64,000 nucleotides of DNA, from contig NZ_JMKT01000009.1 in the NCBI RefSeq assembly GCF_000686525.1, positions 1 to 64,000 on the forward strand, written 5' to 3'. Source of the stretch: Desulfonatronovibrio hydrogenovorans DSM 9292 (GTDB taxonomy: Bacteria > Desulfobacterota > Desulfovibrionia > Desulfovibrionales > Desulfonatronovibrionaceae). Below, one piece after another: positions 52,098 to 60,036 of the stretch. Positions within the stretch are counted from its first letter, which is position 1. Every line of letters begins with the position of its first letter. A program made the translations under genes and the position numbers. The notes under the pieces were generated by a model that was given only the letters and a program-made list of their open reading frames with translations, was not told the DNA's origin and searched no databases.

Positions 52098-52805
52098 TTG
52101 AAGAACTATTTTCTGGAGACCAAAAATGTTCTGGCCTTTCGGGAGGCCATGAAAGTGTTGTCAGATGCGAAAAAAGGACAGCCCGGCCTCGGCGTGGTCT
52201 GGGGGCAAGCGGGACGTGGTAAGACCGAATGCGCCAGAGAATACTGCGTCAAGACCGGGGCTGTCTATGTCCGAGTAATGCAAGACTGGACACCAAGAGC
52301 AATGTTAGCCGCGATCTGCTTTGAGGTCAACGGTTCTGATCCGTCCAGGTCAGATGTGGCCAAGCGAACCATAATCAATTTCCTGGAGTCAGAACGGCTG
52401 CCCCTGCTCATAGATGAGGCTGACAGGCTCAGGCCAGCATTGATCGAGCATCTCAGGGATCTGCACGACATGTCCGGGGCTCCGGTGGTCATGGTCGGGG
52501 AGGAAGCGCTGTTACCCATGATTGAGTCCAGGCGCAGGCTGTGGAGCCGGGTTACTCAATGTGTTGAGTTCGGTCCAATAGAGCAGGAGGATATCCTGCT
52601 GTTTGCCCTGAAAGCGGCCAGCCTCAAGTTAAATCCGGAAGCAGCCCAGGCAGTGCGCAAAAGATCAGGCGGTGATTTTCGCCTGGTCTGGCGTGACGTG
52701 CAGACATTGGAGCGCCTGGCCAGAGCAAACAAGCTGGAAATTATCGGGCAGGATGCAGTTGAGTCTCTGCCCAGCCACAGGCAGGCCCGGAGGGTGGCAA
52801 GATGA
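52098..52805 (+). CDS. MuB-like AAA ATPase, transposition target selector
   Basis: 235 aa. TTG start with a strong AAGGAGG. Walker A in GVVWGQAGRGKTECA (Lys42), Walker B LPLLIDEADRL, arginine-finger region SRRRLWSRVTQCVEFG. MuB polymerises on target DNA and feeds it to MuA while protecting the phage from self-insertion. 21 bp after MuA. Confidence 0.92.
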   Translation: MKNYFLETKNVLAFREAMKVLSDAKKGQPGLGVVWGQAGRGKTECAREYCVKTGAVYVRVMQDWTPRAMLAAICFEVNGSDPSRSDVAKRTIINFLESERLPLLIDEADRLRPALIEHLRDLHDMSGAPVVMVGEEALLPMIESRRRLWSRVTQCVEFGPIEQEDILLFALKAASLKLNPEAAQAVRKRSGGDFRLVWRDVQTLERLARANKLEIIGQDAVESLPSHRQARRVAR

Positions 52806-53383
52806 GTCAACATGAACAGGTCAGACAGTTCTGTGCTGCTCACGGCACAGTCAGGAATGCACAGATCCGCCAGGCCCTGGGCATCCCTTCGACTGTGCTG
52901 AGCAAGATCTTGAGAGACCTGGCCAAGCAGGGCTGGCTGAAGAAGATTTCCAGAGCGACATGGGCCTGGCAGGAAAAACAGCCTGAAGGCCGGGGCACGG
53001 TCTGGCAGCAGATCTGGACGGCAATGCGGATCAACCCGGTGTTTTGCGTGGCTGATCTGGCCAGGCAGGCTGGGACCTCTGATCATTATGTGCGCAAGGT
53101 GCTCAGGGAGTACAAAGACGCCGGACTGGTGGAGCCAGCAGGACGCAGGCCGACATATGGATCAGGATCGACAAAAATGTGGCGGCTGACCAGCAAGGCC
53201 AGGGCAGCCAGGGAAGCTCCAACAGTGGACAAGTTTCAGCCCAACCCCCTGGTTGAAAATGTGTGCAGGTTGACCAGGCTGATCTGCACTGGCCAGGCCA
53301 CCAGGTTTCCGGGGAAACGGGACCAGGCTCTGGAGCTGTGTGAAAAAATTGCAGGTGATTTGAGAAAAACGGAGGGACAATAG
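52802..53383 (+). CDS. Tandem winged-HTH prophage protein
   Basis: 193 aa with two wHTH units: residues about 5-55 (HGTVRNAQIRQALGIPSTVLSKILRDL) and 60-115 (NPVFCVADLARQAGTSDHYVRKVLREY). The C-terminal third (CRLTRLICTGQATRFPGKRD) is a separate helical piece. Overlaps MuB by 4 bp. An early regulator or DNA-handling protein; not one I can name. Confidence 0.65.
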   Translation: MSQHEQVRQFCAAHGTVRNAQIRQALGIPSTVLSKILRDLAKQGWLKKISRATWAWQEKQPEGRGTVWQQIWTAMRINPVFCVADLARQAGTSDHYVRKVLREYKDAGLVEPAGRRPTYGSGSTKMWRLTSKARAAREAPTVDKFQPNPLVENVCRLTRLICTGQATRFPGKRDQALELCEKIAGDLRKTEGQ

Positions 53384-53384
53384 G

Positions 53385-53624
53385 ATGGCAAAGGTAATCA
53401 TGGAGGTGACACAGATCGTCACTCACAAGAGGCAGGTTGAGATGGATGACACCGAACTGCAAGAGTTCGTCGATGAGTTTTCGGAGCACCTTAAGGCGGG
53501 CAAGCCTTATTTTGATGACAGCGTGGGTGACTGGATGGGGCCTGGCACAGAATATGACGGGGAATGGGAAGATGCTTCTATCCAGATAATCAAGGACGGC
53601 AACGTCGTTCATACCATAGAATAG
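53385..53624 (+). CDS. Hypothetical early prophage protein
   Basis: 79 aa, acidic; MEVTQIVTHKRQVEMDDTEL opening and DGEWEDASIQIIKDG near the end. Good spacing with the previous gene. No motif recognised. Confidence 0.6.
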   Translation: MAKVIMEVTQIVTHKRQVEMDDTELQEFVDEFSEHLKAGKPYFDDSVGDWMGPGTEYDGEWEDASIQIIKDGNVVHTIE

Positions 53625-53639
53625 CGGAGGAATAATAGA

Positions 53640-53915
53640 GTGATAGTGGTTATTGGGCAGTACGTTAAAACCTTTGCTGAGGCATCGCATGTGTTGTTTG
53701 ATGGTCCCCTGGATGAACCAAATTTCAGCCGAATTGCAATTCAGGCGATAGCCGATATCGGTGATGGCTTTATCGCCACCAGGAAGTCTGGAAAAATGCA
53801 GATAATCGGAACCAAACAAGAAAAAGTTTATCTGACATATGAATCCTTTTTGGGGAAAAAGATAAAGACCGCAGGCTATCCATTTAAAGACAACGTGACC
53901 AAGGCCATAAAATAA
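53640..53915 (+). CDS. Hypothetical early prophage protein
   Basis: 91 aa, GTG start with GGAGG upstream. Opens IVVIGQYVKTFAEASHVLFD; basic C-terminus. No motif recognised. Same codon and ribosome-site style as the gene before (both use GGAGGAATAA spacers). Confidence 0.6.
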   Translation: MIVVIGQYVKTFAEASHVLFDGPLDEPNFSRIAIQAIADIGDGFIATRKSGKMQIIGTKQEKVYLTYESFLGKKIKTAGYPFKDNVTKAIK

Positions 53916-53928
53916 CGGAGGAATAACA

Positions 53929-54171
53929 ATGCTGTACGAAAAAATCATGGGTGCAAGCAAGGCCCTGGGCGCACTCGGCGGCCAGGTAGAGGAAAATCAC
54001 TGGCAATTGATCCGCTTAGTAAAAAAGGAACTTCTTGACGCAGCTGATCAGGCCAGAGAGCTGGAAGGCGGCCTGGGTCCTGTCGACACTCCGCAGTGCC
54101 GGTGTGTCGTGAACCCTGCCTTGAAAAACACCAGAGAAAATGGAGGGGACGATGCAAGAGCGGCGTCATAG
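53929..54171 (+). CDS. Hypothetical early prophage protein
   Basis: 80 aa, helical, Ala/Leu-rich. Three cysteines near the end (CRCVVN and TPQ C). It overlaps the next gene by 20 bp. GGAGGAATAAC ribosome site, shared by its neighbour. No motif recognised. Confidence 0.55.
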   Translation: MLYEKIMGASKALGALGGQVEENHWQLIRLVKKELLDAADQARELEGGLGPVDTPQCRCVVNPALKNTRENGGDDARAAS

Positions 54172-54544
54172 CGAACAAGACAAGTATAAAGTCCTGGCTG
54201 TGCTCAGCAGGCATCCCGGGCCTGGCAGAGCTATCTCCATGCCGGACCTGTACCGTGCAGTGTACGGCGGTGATCCCAGGACCAGGATAAACGGCACGCG
54301 CAAGCTGCGCTCTCTCATTACTCAGCTAAGAAAAGAGGGGGTGGCTGTGGGATCCACAGCTACCAGGTCCGGCGGTGGGTATTACCTGGCCACTGCCGGA
54401 TCTGACCTGGCTGATTACTGCCGCAGGCTCAGAAGTCAAGGTCTGAAAAAGCTGGCCCTGGAAGCAAAGATTAGGAAGACGACACTGCACAAGCTTGTGG
54501 GCGAGATCCAGCTGAATCTTCAGGCGGAGGTTCCCCATGACTAA
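54152..54544 (+). CDS. Winged-HTH-like early prophage protein
   Basis: 130 aa from ATG 54152 (GGAGGGG upstream). The core GRAISMPDLYRAVYGGDPRT, LRSLITQLRKEGVAVGSTAT and GGGYYLATAGSDL follows a winged-helix plan: helix pair, recognition helix, wing. The C-terminal tail is basic. It could be a regulator of early or middle genes. Confidence 0.6.
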   Translation: MQERRHSEQDKYKVLAVLSRHPGPGRAISMPDLYRAVYGGDPRTRINGTRKLRSLITQLRKEGVAVGSTATRSGGGYYLATAGSDLADYCRRLRSQGLKKLALEAKIRKTTLHKLVGEIQLNLQAEVPHD

Positions 54545-55067
54545 AGATAGCAGCAAGCGTCCGGTAGTTAGGGGAATCACTCCAGTCAAATCTAGAGGAG
54601 CTGCGGGTAACAGCTTAAATGTCACGCCGCAAGAAAGAGCTGAAGAGCTCATGGAATGGATATCCGCCGCCTCAGCCGAGCTGCGCAGCGCCCAGGCCGA
54701 ATATCAGGAAGAGCTGGAAGGGTTAAAAGCAAAACATCAGCCCATCATTAATGAGTACAATGAAGTGCTTAAGGGTATGGAAAAGGAGCTTTTCACCCTG
54801 GCCAAAAAGAACAGGAAAGAGATTTTTGACGGGGCGGATTCGGTCCACCTGGAAACGGGATCTTTGTTCTATACTTGCCGCCTCATGGTTCGCAAGGCCA
54901 AGACCGTGAATGTGGAGCTGCTGAAAGGCCTGGAGTGGCATGACGGCATACGGATTGAAGAAAGTGTGGACTGGGACGTGATCCAGGACTGGCCGGATGA
55001 GCGCCTGGCAGCCATCGGCACGGAACGGAAGAAAAAGGAGGATATCAGTTATGAGCTCAAAGAATAA
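54537..55067 (+). CDS. Gam family host-nuclease inhibitor
   Basis: 176 aa. A long coiled-coil pair (AELRSAQAEYQEELEGLKAK and YNEVLKGMEKELFTLAKKN) and the Gam-type strand block IFDGADSVHLETGSLFYTCRL followed by VDWDVIQDWPDERLAAIGTE. Mu Gam binds DNA ends and shields them from RecBCD. Overlaps its neighbours by 8 and 17 bp. Confidence 0.9.
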   Translation: MTKDSSKRPVVRGITPVKSRGAAGNSLNVTPQERAEELMEWISAASAELRSAQAEYQEELEGLKAKHQPIINEYNEVLKGMEKELFTLAKKNRKEIFDGADSVHLETGSLFYTCRLMVRKAKTVNVELLKGLEWHDGIRIEESVDWDVIQDWPDERLAAIGTERKKKEDISYELKE

Positions 55068-55350
55068 ACCTGGAACTTGGCTTTGTGGAAGACAGGAGTT
55101 GCAGATCTTTAAGGCCGTCCAGGCCGAAAGGGTCAGGGCGGAGAATATACACCCGGACTGGCCTGATGATCCAGTCCATGCGGCAGGGATTGTGGCCGAG
55201 GAAGCCGGGGAGCTGATCCGGGCGGCAAACAGGTTTTATTATGAGGGCAAGCCTTTGGAAGATATGCGCAAAGAAGCCATCCAGACCGCTGCTACCTGCC
55301 TGCGCTTTCTGGCTGCAACGAGCAGCTACAGGAGGAAAGAGGATGCCTGA
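55051..55350 (+). CDS. MazG-like nucleotide pyrophosphohydrolase homologue
   Basis: 99 aa from ATG 55051 (AAGGAGG). Shows the MazG-type pattern AGIVAEEAGELIRAANRF with ExxE, then KEAIQTAATCLRFLA in the position of the second metal helix, where the usual ExxD is replaced by E-A-I-Q. So it may be an altered member. Phage MazG proteins change host nucleotide pools. Confidence 0.6.
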   Translation: MSSKNKPGTWLCGRQELQIFKAVQAERVRAENIHPDWPDDPVHAAGIVAEEAGELIRAANRFYYEGKPLEDMRKEAIQTAATCLRFLAATSSYRRKEDA

Positions 55351-55546
55351 ATTCACAAGAAAGAGAGCCCGTCAGCACACCAGAGCCAGGCTGGGAAAAA
55401 TTAAGAAAAGCCTGGAGCAGTGCGCGTATTATTGGGATGACCTGGATCTGACCGTAATGGGCGAAATCGAACGGATACATGGAGATGTCGAGGATCTGTA
55501 CGAACTAATGGATGACTCATGCGATGAGGAGGATGGGCTGATATGA
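55343..55546 (+). CDS. Hypothetical early prophage protein
   Basis: 67 aa. Basic N-terminus, acidic C-terminus (LYELMDDSCDEEDGL), with a central helix YYWDDLDLTVMGEIERIHGD. No motif recognised. Start set by GAGG overlap with the MazG-like gene. Confidence 0.55.
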   Translation: MPEFTRKRARQHTRARLGKIKKSLEQCAYYWDDLDLTVMGEIERIHGDVEDLYELMDDSCDEEDGLI

Positions 55547-55767
55547 AAGAAAAGCGCTGCAAACGCTGCAGGCAGATTAAGCCTGTAGATCCTCACTTTA
55601 TTGGGTCCAGGGGCCGAGATGTCAAGTTTTGTGACGATTGCCGGGCAAAGCTCAGGAAACACCACGCACAGTATGAGCCCAAAGGCAGAAATATTCCTCA
55701 CAGTCTTCAGCGCTGCCCCTGGGCAGCAGGTGAAGTTTCCCCCGTGCCCTACGGGGGGATCATGTAG
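55543..55767 (+). CDS. Prophage zinc-ribbon protein
   Basis: 74 aa. Four cysteines in two pairs: KRCKRCRQIK and KFCDDCRAK, a compact zinc ribbon. The C-terminal 30 residues are loose and probably unstructured. Such proteins bind DNA or an RNA polymerase subunit; role unknown. Confidence 0.6.
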   Translation: MKEKRCKRCRQIKPVDPHFIGSRGRDVKFCDDCRAKLRKHHAQYEPKGRNIPHSLQRCPWAAGEVSPVPYGGIM

Positions 55768-55907
55768 CTGCCGGTGCCGTGCAGGTCCGGGCGAATTGCC
55801 GGTAGTTGGCCGGTGAGAAGTAGCCCGGACAGAGAATAACGGACAGACCTCCTTCTGAGGCTTCGGAACTCTGGCATGTTCCGGAGCCGACTGAAGACAG
55901 GTGATTT
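55768..55907 (+). other. Non-coding gap inside the early operon
   Basis: 140 bp with a hairpin CTTCGGAAC / GTTCCGGAG at 55860-55885 and other GC-rich arms. No open frame. It may be a regulatory or attenuator site between early blocks. Confidence 0.35.
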
Positions 55908-56102
55908 ATGAAATACATCAAAAAAGAAAAGGCAAAGGCGCTGGGGTTTTGCAAGAGCAAGTGCACCCTGGGGATCAGGCCGGTGCGTCATCCGTTTTGT
56001 GCTGCACTGCACATATTCAGCGACAGCCCGCCTGAGGACTGCTGCCTGATCGAACCTGAGCAGCGGGAGCGCTGGATCAGAGAAATAAGGGAGGGAGAAT
56101 GA
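55908..56102 (+). CDS. Cys-cluster prophage protein
   Basis: 64 aa with five cysteines and a His cluster (GFCKSKCTLGIR, HPFCAALH, DCCLIEPEQ). A zinc or Fe-S site is likely. Ends ERWIREIREGE, then overlaps the next gene by 4 bp. Confidence 0.6.
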   Translation: MKYIKKEKAKALGFCKSKCTLGIRPVRHPFCAALHIFSDSPPEDCCLIEPEQRERWIREIREGE

Positions 56103-56296
56103 GCAGTCTGAGGTATCAGAAAATGACATCCTGGCCGGAGTATAAGCGGCTGCACAAAAGGATCCTGGCCTCAAATATCGATCACGGCAAAAAGATGGAT
56201 TTTTTGCGGGAGCTGCAGCAGTTCGGGCGTCGGGCTGTTCCAGGCGTGGCGCAGAGGCTTAAGCAGGCAAAAAAGGAGGCTAGCTGTGGACGCTGA
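56099..56296 (+). CDS. Hypothetical early prophage protein
   Basis: 65 aa, basic and helical (EYKRLHKRILASNIDHGKKM). Overlaps both neighbours. No motif recognised. Confidence 0.5.
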   Translation: MSSLRYQKMTSWPEYKRLHKRILASNIDHGKKMDFLRELQQFGRRAVPGVAQRLKQAKKEASCGR

Positions 56297-56996
56297 AAGA
56301 TTCCTGGCTGAGAACACCTTTTACTGCTCAGCGCTTAAGTGCCGGATGACTCCGGCAGCATGTGCAGAAACCAGGAGCAGGCCGGAAAGCCATGAGGGCG
56401 GTTTTGGCTATACCCCGCTCAAGCCTCATGCCTGCAAATCGTGTGATTGGGAAGAGATGCAGGGTGCTGAGAGTGAGTGGTCATGGGGGCCAGGCTTGAC
56501 GAGGAATTGGACTGCTCCCCGCGCCCATGATGAACCGGCAACAAATCAGGAGGTAGAAGACGTGGAAAAGAGCATTGCAGAAAAATTGAAGGAGATCCGA
56601 GGGGAACGAACCAAGGCTGAAATGGCCAGCCTGACAGGGGTCCACTTTACTGTTTGGGGCAAATGGGAAAAGGGGGAGTCCAGGCCCAACTATACGAACA
56701 TGATCAAAATTAAAGAAAAGCTGGGTGTTGACCTGGGCGTCCACGAACAAGAGTACACTGCCCAGGTGGCAAGGCCCAGGACTGAAGAGCTTAAGACTGC
56801 AGGCGGTTTTGCAGAGCTTAAACCGTCCGGCCCGACCCTGCACATTGATTTCAGCCAGATCCCGGATGGTCAGCGACTTTTTGATAAGATTGTCAACGAG
56901 GCAGATGAGCAGTTCAGAACTCCTGCCATGCACGCGGCGTATCTGTTGTCTATTCATGTTCAGGGTTCGTCTGAAAGGGAGGATGGCCATGCTTAG
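56286..56996 (+). CDS. Cys-cluster plus HTH prophage regulator
   Basis: 236 aa, GTG start with GGAGG. Residues 10-60 hold a six-cysteine cluster (YCSALKCRMTPAACAETR, ACKSCDW) that should bind a metal. Residues about 93-145 form an HTH (IAEKLKEIRGERTKAEMASL, TVWGKWEKGESRPNYTNMIK). The C-terminus is a helical dimer-like region. A metal-sensing or metal-stabilised regulator is suggested. Confidence 0.65.
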   Translation: MDAERFLAENTFYCSALKCRMTPAACAETRSRPESHEGGFGYTPLKPHACKSCDWEEMQGAESEWSWGPGLTRNWTAPRAHDEPATNQEVEDVEKSIAEKLKEIRGERTKAEMASLTGVHFTVWGKWEKGESRPNYTNMIKIKEKLGVDLGVHEQEYTAQVARPRTEELKTAGGFAELKPSGPTLHIDFSQIPDGQRLFDKIVNEADEQFRTPAMHAAYLLSIHVQGSSEREDGHA

Positions 56997-57378
56997 CAAG
57001 GAAGAGTGGGAAGAATTTGAGAAAAATCTGTCCTATCCATATGGCTGGGCTGAACTGTTTTGTGACGGGTACAAAGTGACCTTCAACGTTGAGAGAGAAG
57101 GAACTCTTAGATTCGCTATCGTGTGGTATATTGACAGAAAGTTTAAGGGTAAATGGCTATTGGAAGACTGCGAGATCCGGCGCAAATTCGCCCGGCCTTC
57201 TGTGCGTAATCGCTGGAAAAAGAATATGTGGAAAGGCCTGCCTAAAAGAATGCTTAAACGCATGAAGATAGATCCTGATGAAAAAGTAACCGTGCATCTC
57301 TGGCACTGGAACAGCGCCAAGTCTCTGCGTCGGCACTTGGTGAAGAATTGCGATAAAATAGAGTGGGTCAAACCATGA
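56989..57378 (+). CDS. Hypothetical prophage protein
   Basis: 129 aa from ATG 56989, the start with the better spacing from GGGAGG. Aromatic- and Lys-rich (FAIVWYIDRKFKGKWLLEDC, RNRWKKNMWKGLPKRMLKRM). No motif recognised. Overlaps both neighbours by a few bases. Confidence 0.55.
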   Translation: MLSKEEWEEFEKNLSYPYGWAELFCDGYKVTFNVEREGTLRFAIVWYIDRKFKGKWLLEDCEIRRKFARPSVRNRWKKNMWKGLPKRMLKRMKIDPDEKVTVHLWHWNSAKSLRRHLVKNCDKIEWVKP

Positions 57379-57941
57379 AAGCCACCTGCCCCATCTGCGG
57401 AAACTACGGCCCAGTGGAAAATTTCCTGGCCCAGGAGGACTATAAAAAAGCCCTGGCTGAGATGCTGAGCCTGCCCGGAGATCTGCCCAGGCAGGCGGTC
57501 AAATACCTGGCCATGTTTCGCAAGCCCGGATCTGACCGGGCCTTGACCGGACCCAGGGTGCTGAAAATCGTTTCTGAGCTGAAGCGGCTGGCCACAGACA
57601 GGAATATTCAGTGGAAATCAGGCCGGGTTTTGGAAAACAGCCCGGCTTACTGGTCCCAGGGTATTCAGACCGTCCTGGATATGGACTCATCAGGAAAGAT
57701 CGACCGGCCCCTGGACGGACACAACTATCTGAGAGCTATTGCTTACGGCCTGGCTGAAAAGGGCTTTGAGCTGGCCCACCGGGAAAAAGAGAAGTCCAGA
57801 ACGTACAGGCCGGATCCAGGCAGCAGGACCACACAGGATGACCAGCTTGAAGATGGGCCCAGGCGGATGGAGCCGGAAGAGATGAAGGCCAGGCTGCAGG
57901 AGTTAAGACAGAAACTGGGGGTAAGCAGTGAGAGGACATAG
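57375..57941 (+). CDS. Prophage protein with N-terminal zinc-finger CxxC
   Basis: 188 aa from ATG 57375. Opens KATCPICGNYGPVE (CPIC, part of a zinc finger), then a helical middle (LPRQAVKYLAMFRKPGSDRA) and a coiled-coil-like charged C-terminus. In Mu-like phages the gene before GemA is often of this type. It overlaps GemA by 14 bp. Confidence 0.65.
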   Translation: MKATCPICGNYGPVENFLAQEDYKKALAEMLSLPGDLPRQAVKYLAMFRKPGSDRALTGPRVLKIVSELKRLATDRNIQWKSGRVLENSPAYWSQGIQTVLDMDSSGKIDRPLDGHNYLRAIAYGLAEKGFELAHREKEKSRTYRPDPGSRTTQDDQLEDGPRRMEPEEMKARLQELRQKLGVSSERT

Positions 57942-58344
57942 AGCAAACAGACGGGCGCTGCTGGCTAAAGTGCATATTGCAAAAAAAGACCTGGGATTGC
58001 CGGAGGATATTTACCGTGGAATCCTGTCTGATCTGTTTGGATCTAGCAGCGCCGGGAAGCTTAAGAACCACGAGCTGGTTCAGCTTTGCACACATTTTGA
58101 GAAAATTGGCTGGGAGCCGAGACCCCGGAAAAGCCAGGTTAAGCCTGCCCCGGAAAAAGCCCAGCTGATCAAAAAGGTATGGGCTTTGTGCTATTGTTTG
58201 GAGCGGCCAGTTCCGGCCTATGCCCATGCCCTGGCAAAGCGAATGTATAAAACTGACCGGGTGGAGTGGCTGTATCCGGACCAGCTGCAGGGCATAGTAG
58301 CCGCCCTGGAGAGGCAGAAATCAAGAGAGGGGATGAACGCATGA
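57928..58344 (+). CDS. GemA-family regulatory protein (Mu gp16, DUF1018)
   Basis: 138 aa. Characteristic opening RRALLAKVHIAKKDLGLPED and YRGILSDLFGSSSAGKL, then the C-terminal VWALCYCLERPVPAYAHALAKRMY. GemA changes host gene expression and DNA supercoiling in Mu. Its position before the late control gene matches Mu. Confidence 0.9.
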   Translation: MRGHRANRRALLAKVHIAKKDLGLPEDIYRGILSDLFGSSSAGKLKNHELVQLCTHFEKIGWEPRPRKSQVKPAPEKAQLIKKVWALCYCLERPVPAYAHALAKRMYKTDRVEWLYPDQLQGIVAALERQKSREGMNA

Positions 58345-58547
58345 AGGTCAGCGACAAGGACCTATTAAGCACCAGGGTGCTGCTGCGCCCGGATGAGGTG
58401 GCCAGGATTTTGCGCCTGAGCAAAAAGTCCGTGTACAGGCTGGCCAGGACAGGGCAAATCAAGCCTACCAGCGACACCCCGGTACGCTATACTGCGCGAA
58501 GCGTAAGGGCATATATCAATTCCCAGACCGGAGACGAAATTTTATGA
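58341..58547 (+). CDS. Small HTH protein in the Mor position
   Basis: 68 aa. An excisionase/AlpA-like HTH: LLRPDEVARILRLSKKSVYRLARTGQIKPT, then VRYTARSVRAYINS. In Mu this slot holds Mor, the activator of the middle promoter, which is much larger. So this may be the phage's own late switch, or Mor is absent. Overlaps GemA by 4 bp. Confidence 0.65.
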   Translation: MKVSDKDLLSTRVLLRPDEVARILRLSKKSVYRLARTGQIKPTSDTPVRYTARSVRAYINSQTGDEIL

Positions 58548-58609
58548 TAGAAAAGGGAAGCCCCAGAGCCCCGCCTGCTCCAGGCAGAAGGTAGTGCTTA
58601 AAAGAAGTT

Positions 58610-58650
58610 TAAAGCCCGGCGCTCAAAATAGAGTGTCGGGCTTTTTTTTG
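58610..58650 (+). terminator. Terminator of the early region
   Basis: AAAGCCCGGCGCTC pairs with GAGTGTCGGGCTTT (with G-T pairs) around a short AAAATA loop, followed by T8. It separates the early operon from the lysis and structural genes, as expected before a late promoter. Confidence 0.85.
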
Positions 58651-58741
58651 TGCAAAAAAACTGTGTCAGAGGTGGACTGGGGAGGACTGAGAAGGACATC
58701 ACCCGCTTTAACATCTGCATCCCTCGATGTATGCTGAGGCC

Positions 58742-59038
58742 ATGAGTGTATCAAGATTTATCAATTTAAAGTTTGACCTCCTGCGCGCCTGGCCCTGGCT
58801 TTTTCTGGCCGGGGTCATGACTGTCTTTATCGGCATAACCAGCCCCCACCAGCTGGGGGTACTGCTCTGGATACTGACCAAAGTATCCCTGGCAGCGTTT
58901 CTAGGATACTGGATCTACCGCAGCCTGCATCCGTATGCACGGGTGCATGAGCTTACAGGCGAGGAACGGCGCAATGCCATGCTGGTCCGGGCCATATATG
59001 TGGGTGCGGCGATTATTGCGCTGGGCCTGGGCCTTTAA
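58742..59038 (+). CDS. Putative holin
   Basis: 98 aa from ATG 58742, chosen over 58727 for its GAGG spacing. Three membrane segments at about 15-33, 38-58 and 78-96, with a charged loop between the second and third. It heads the lysis block with the transglycosylase and spanins, so it should form the inner-membrane lesion that starts lysis. Confidence 0.75.
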   Translation: MSVSRFINLKFDLLRAWPWLFLAGVMTVFIGITSPHQLGVLLWILTKVSLAAFLGYWIYRSLHPYARVHELTGEERRNAMLVRAIYVGAAIIALGLGL

Positions 59039-59053
59039 TTGAGGGATTCAGGA

Positions 59054-59674
59054 ATGAAGAAACTGGCTGTTGGTTTTTTGCTGGCGTTGCTGGCTTTAGC
59101 GCTGAGTGCTCAGGCCGCAGCATCTCAGATACCCCAGGAGGCCAACAAGTATAAGCGGGACCTGGTGCGGGCGGTGCAGCATGAGTTCGGGCTGGACGGA
59201 CCGGTGGCCCTGCATGCCGCCCAGATCCACCAGGAAAGCACCTGGCGCGCGGGCGTGGATAGCCCGGTGGGCGCTCAGGGACTTGCTCAGTTCATGCCTG
59301 ACACCTCTTCCTGGATCTCCGAGATATACCCTGACCTGGGTAAGGCTGCCCCTTACTCTCCCGGCTGGGCCATGCAGGCAATGGCTCGGTACAACTACTG
59401 GCACAACCAGCGCATTAAGGCCGCAGATGCTTGCCACCTGTGGGCCATGTCCATGTCCGCATACAACGGCGGGCTGGGCTGGGTGAACAGGGACAAGAGG
59501 CTGGCAGCAGAAGCCGGGAAAGATCCTGAAAAGTGGTGGTGCAACGTGGAGCACCACACATCCAGGGCGGACTGGGCGGAGCAGGAAAACCGGCATTACG
59601 TGCGCCGGATAATCCAAGACCTGGAGCCGCTATATATCAGGGCCGGATGGCCGGGGAGGCGCACATGCCCATAA
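59054..59674 (+). CDS. Endolysin, SLT-type lytic transglycosylase
   Basis: 206 aa. An N-terminal signal or signal-anchor (LAVGFLLALLALALSAQAAA) then the goose-lysozyme/SLT fold: catalytic Glu61 in AAQIHQESTWRAG, QGLAQFMPDTSSWI, MARYNYWHN and MSAYNGGLGWVN. It cuts peptidoglycan between MurNAc and GlcNAc. Export by Sec would allow holin-controlled timing. Start at ATG 59054. Confidence 0.92.
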   Translation: MKKLAVGFLLALLALALSAQAAASQIPQEANKYKRDLVRAVQHEFGLDGPVALHAAQIHQESTWRAGVDSPVGAQGLAQFMPDTSSWISEIYPDLGKAAPYSPGWAMQAMARYNYWHNQRIKAADACHLWAMSMSAYNGGLGWVNRDKRLAAEAGKDPEKWWCNVEHHTSRADWAEQENRHYVRRIIQDLEPLYIRAGWPGRRTCP

Positions 59675-60036
59675 GATTTTTAAAACTTGGACCGGCTCTG
59701 AAGTGGGTGACCGGAGGCACCGCCGTCCTGGCCATGCTGGCCGGAGGCGCGTGGGCTTATCACTCCTGGAAGACTGGACAGCTGGAATCCCAGGTCATTG
59801 AAATACGCGACAGCCGCGACAGGTGGAAGGACGCTGCCAGGTCGCACGAGTCCAGGGCGGAAAAGATGGAACAGCAATACAAACAGGCCCGGCAGTCTGT
59901 CCGGGATTTGGAGCAGGAACTGAGCGCCCAGGAAGCGCACTACGAAAGCCTGCGCGAGCAGATCCGCCAGGCCCCGGACGAGGAAGACGGCCCAGTGGCC
60001 CCGGTGCTGCGGGATACTTTGGAGGCGCTGCAATAA
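59665..60036 (+). CDS. Inner-membrane spanin subunit (Rz-like)
   Basis: 123 aa. One membrane helix at about 15-32, followed by a periplasmic coiled coil (WKDAARSHESRAEKMEQQYK). This is the plan of Rz. Overlaps the lysin gene by 10 bp and the lipoprotein gene by 1 bp. Confidence 0.8.
   Translation: MPIRFLKLGPALKWVTGGTAVLAMLAGGAWAYHSWKTGQLESQVIEIRDSRDRWKDAARSHESRAEKMEQQYKQARQSVRDLEQELSAQEAHYESLREQIRQAPDEEDGPVAPVLRDTLEALQ

Noticed and set aside
53361-53373. Another TTGAGAAAAACG match inside the wHTH gene
   Set aside because: Lies inside coding sequence far from the phage end; a chance match to the site core.
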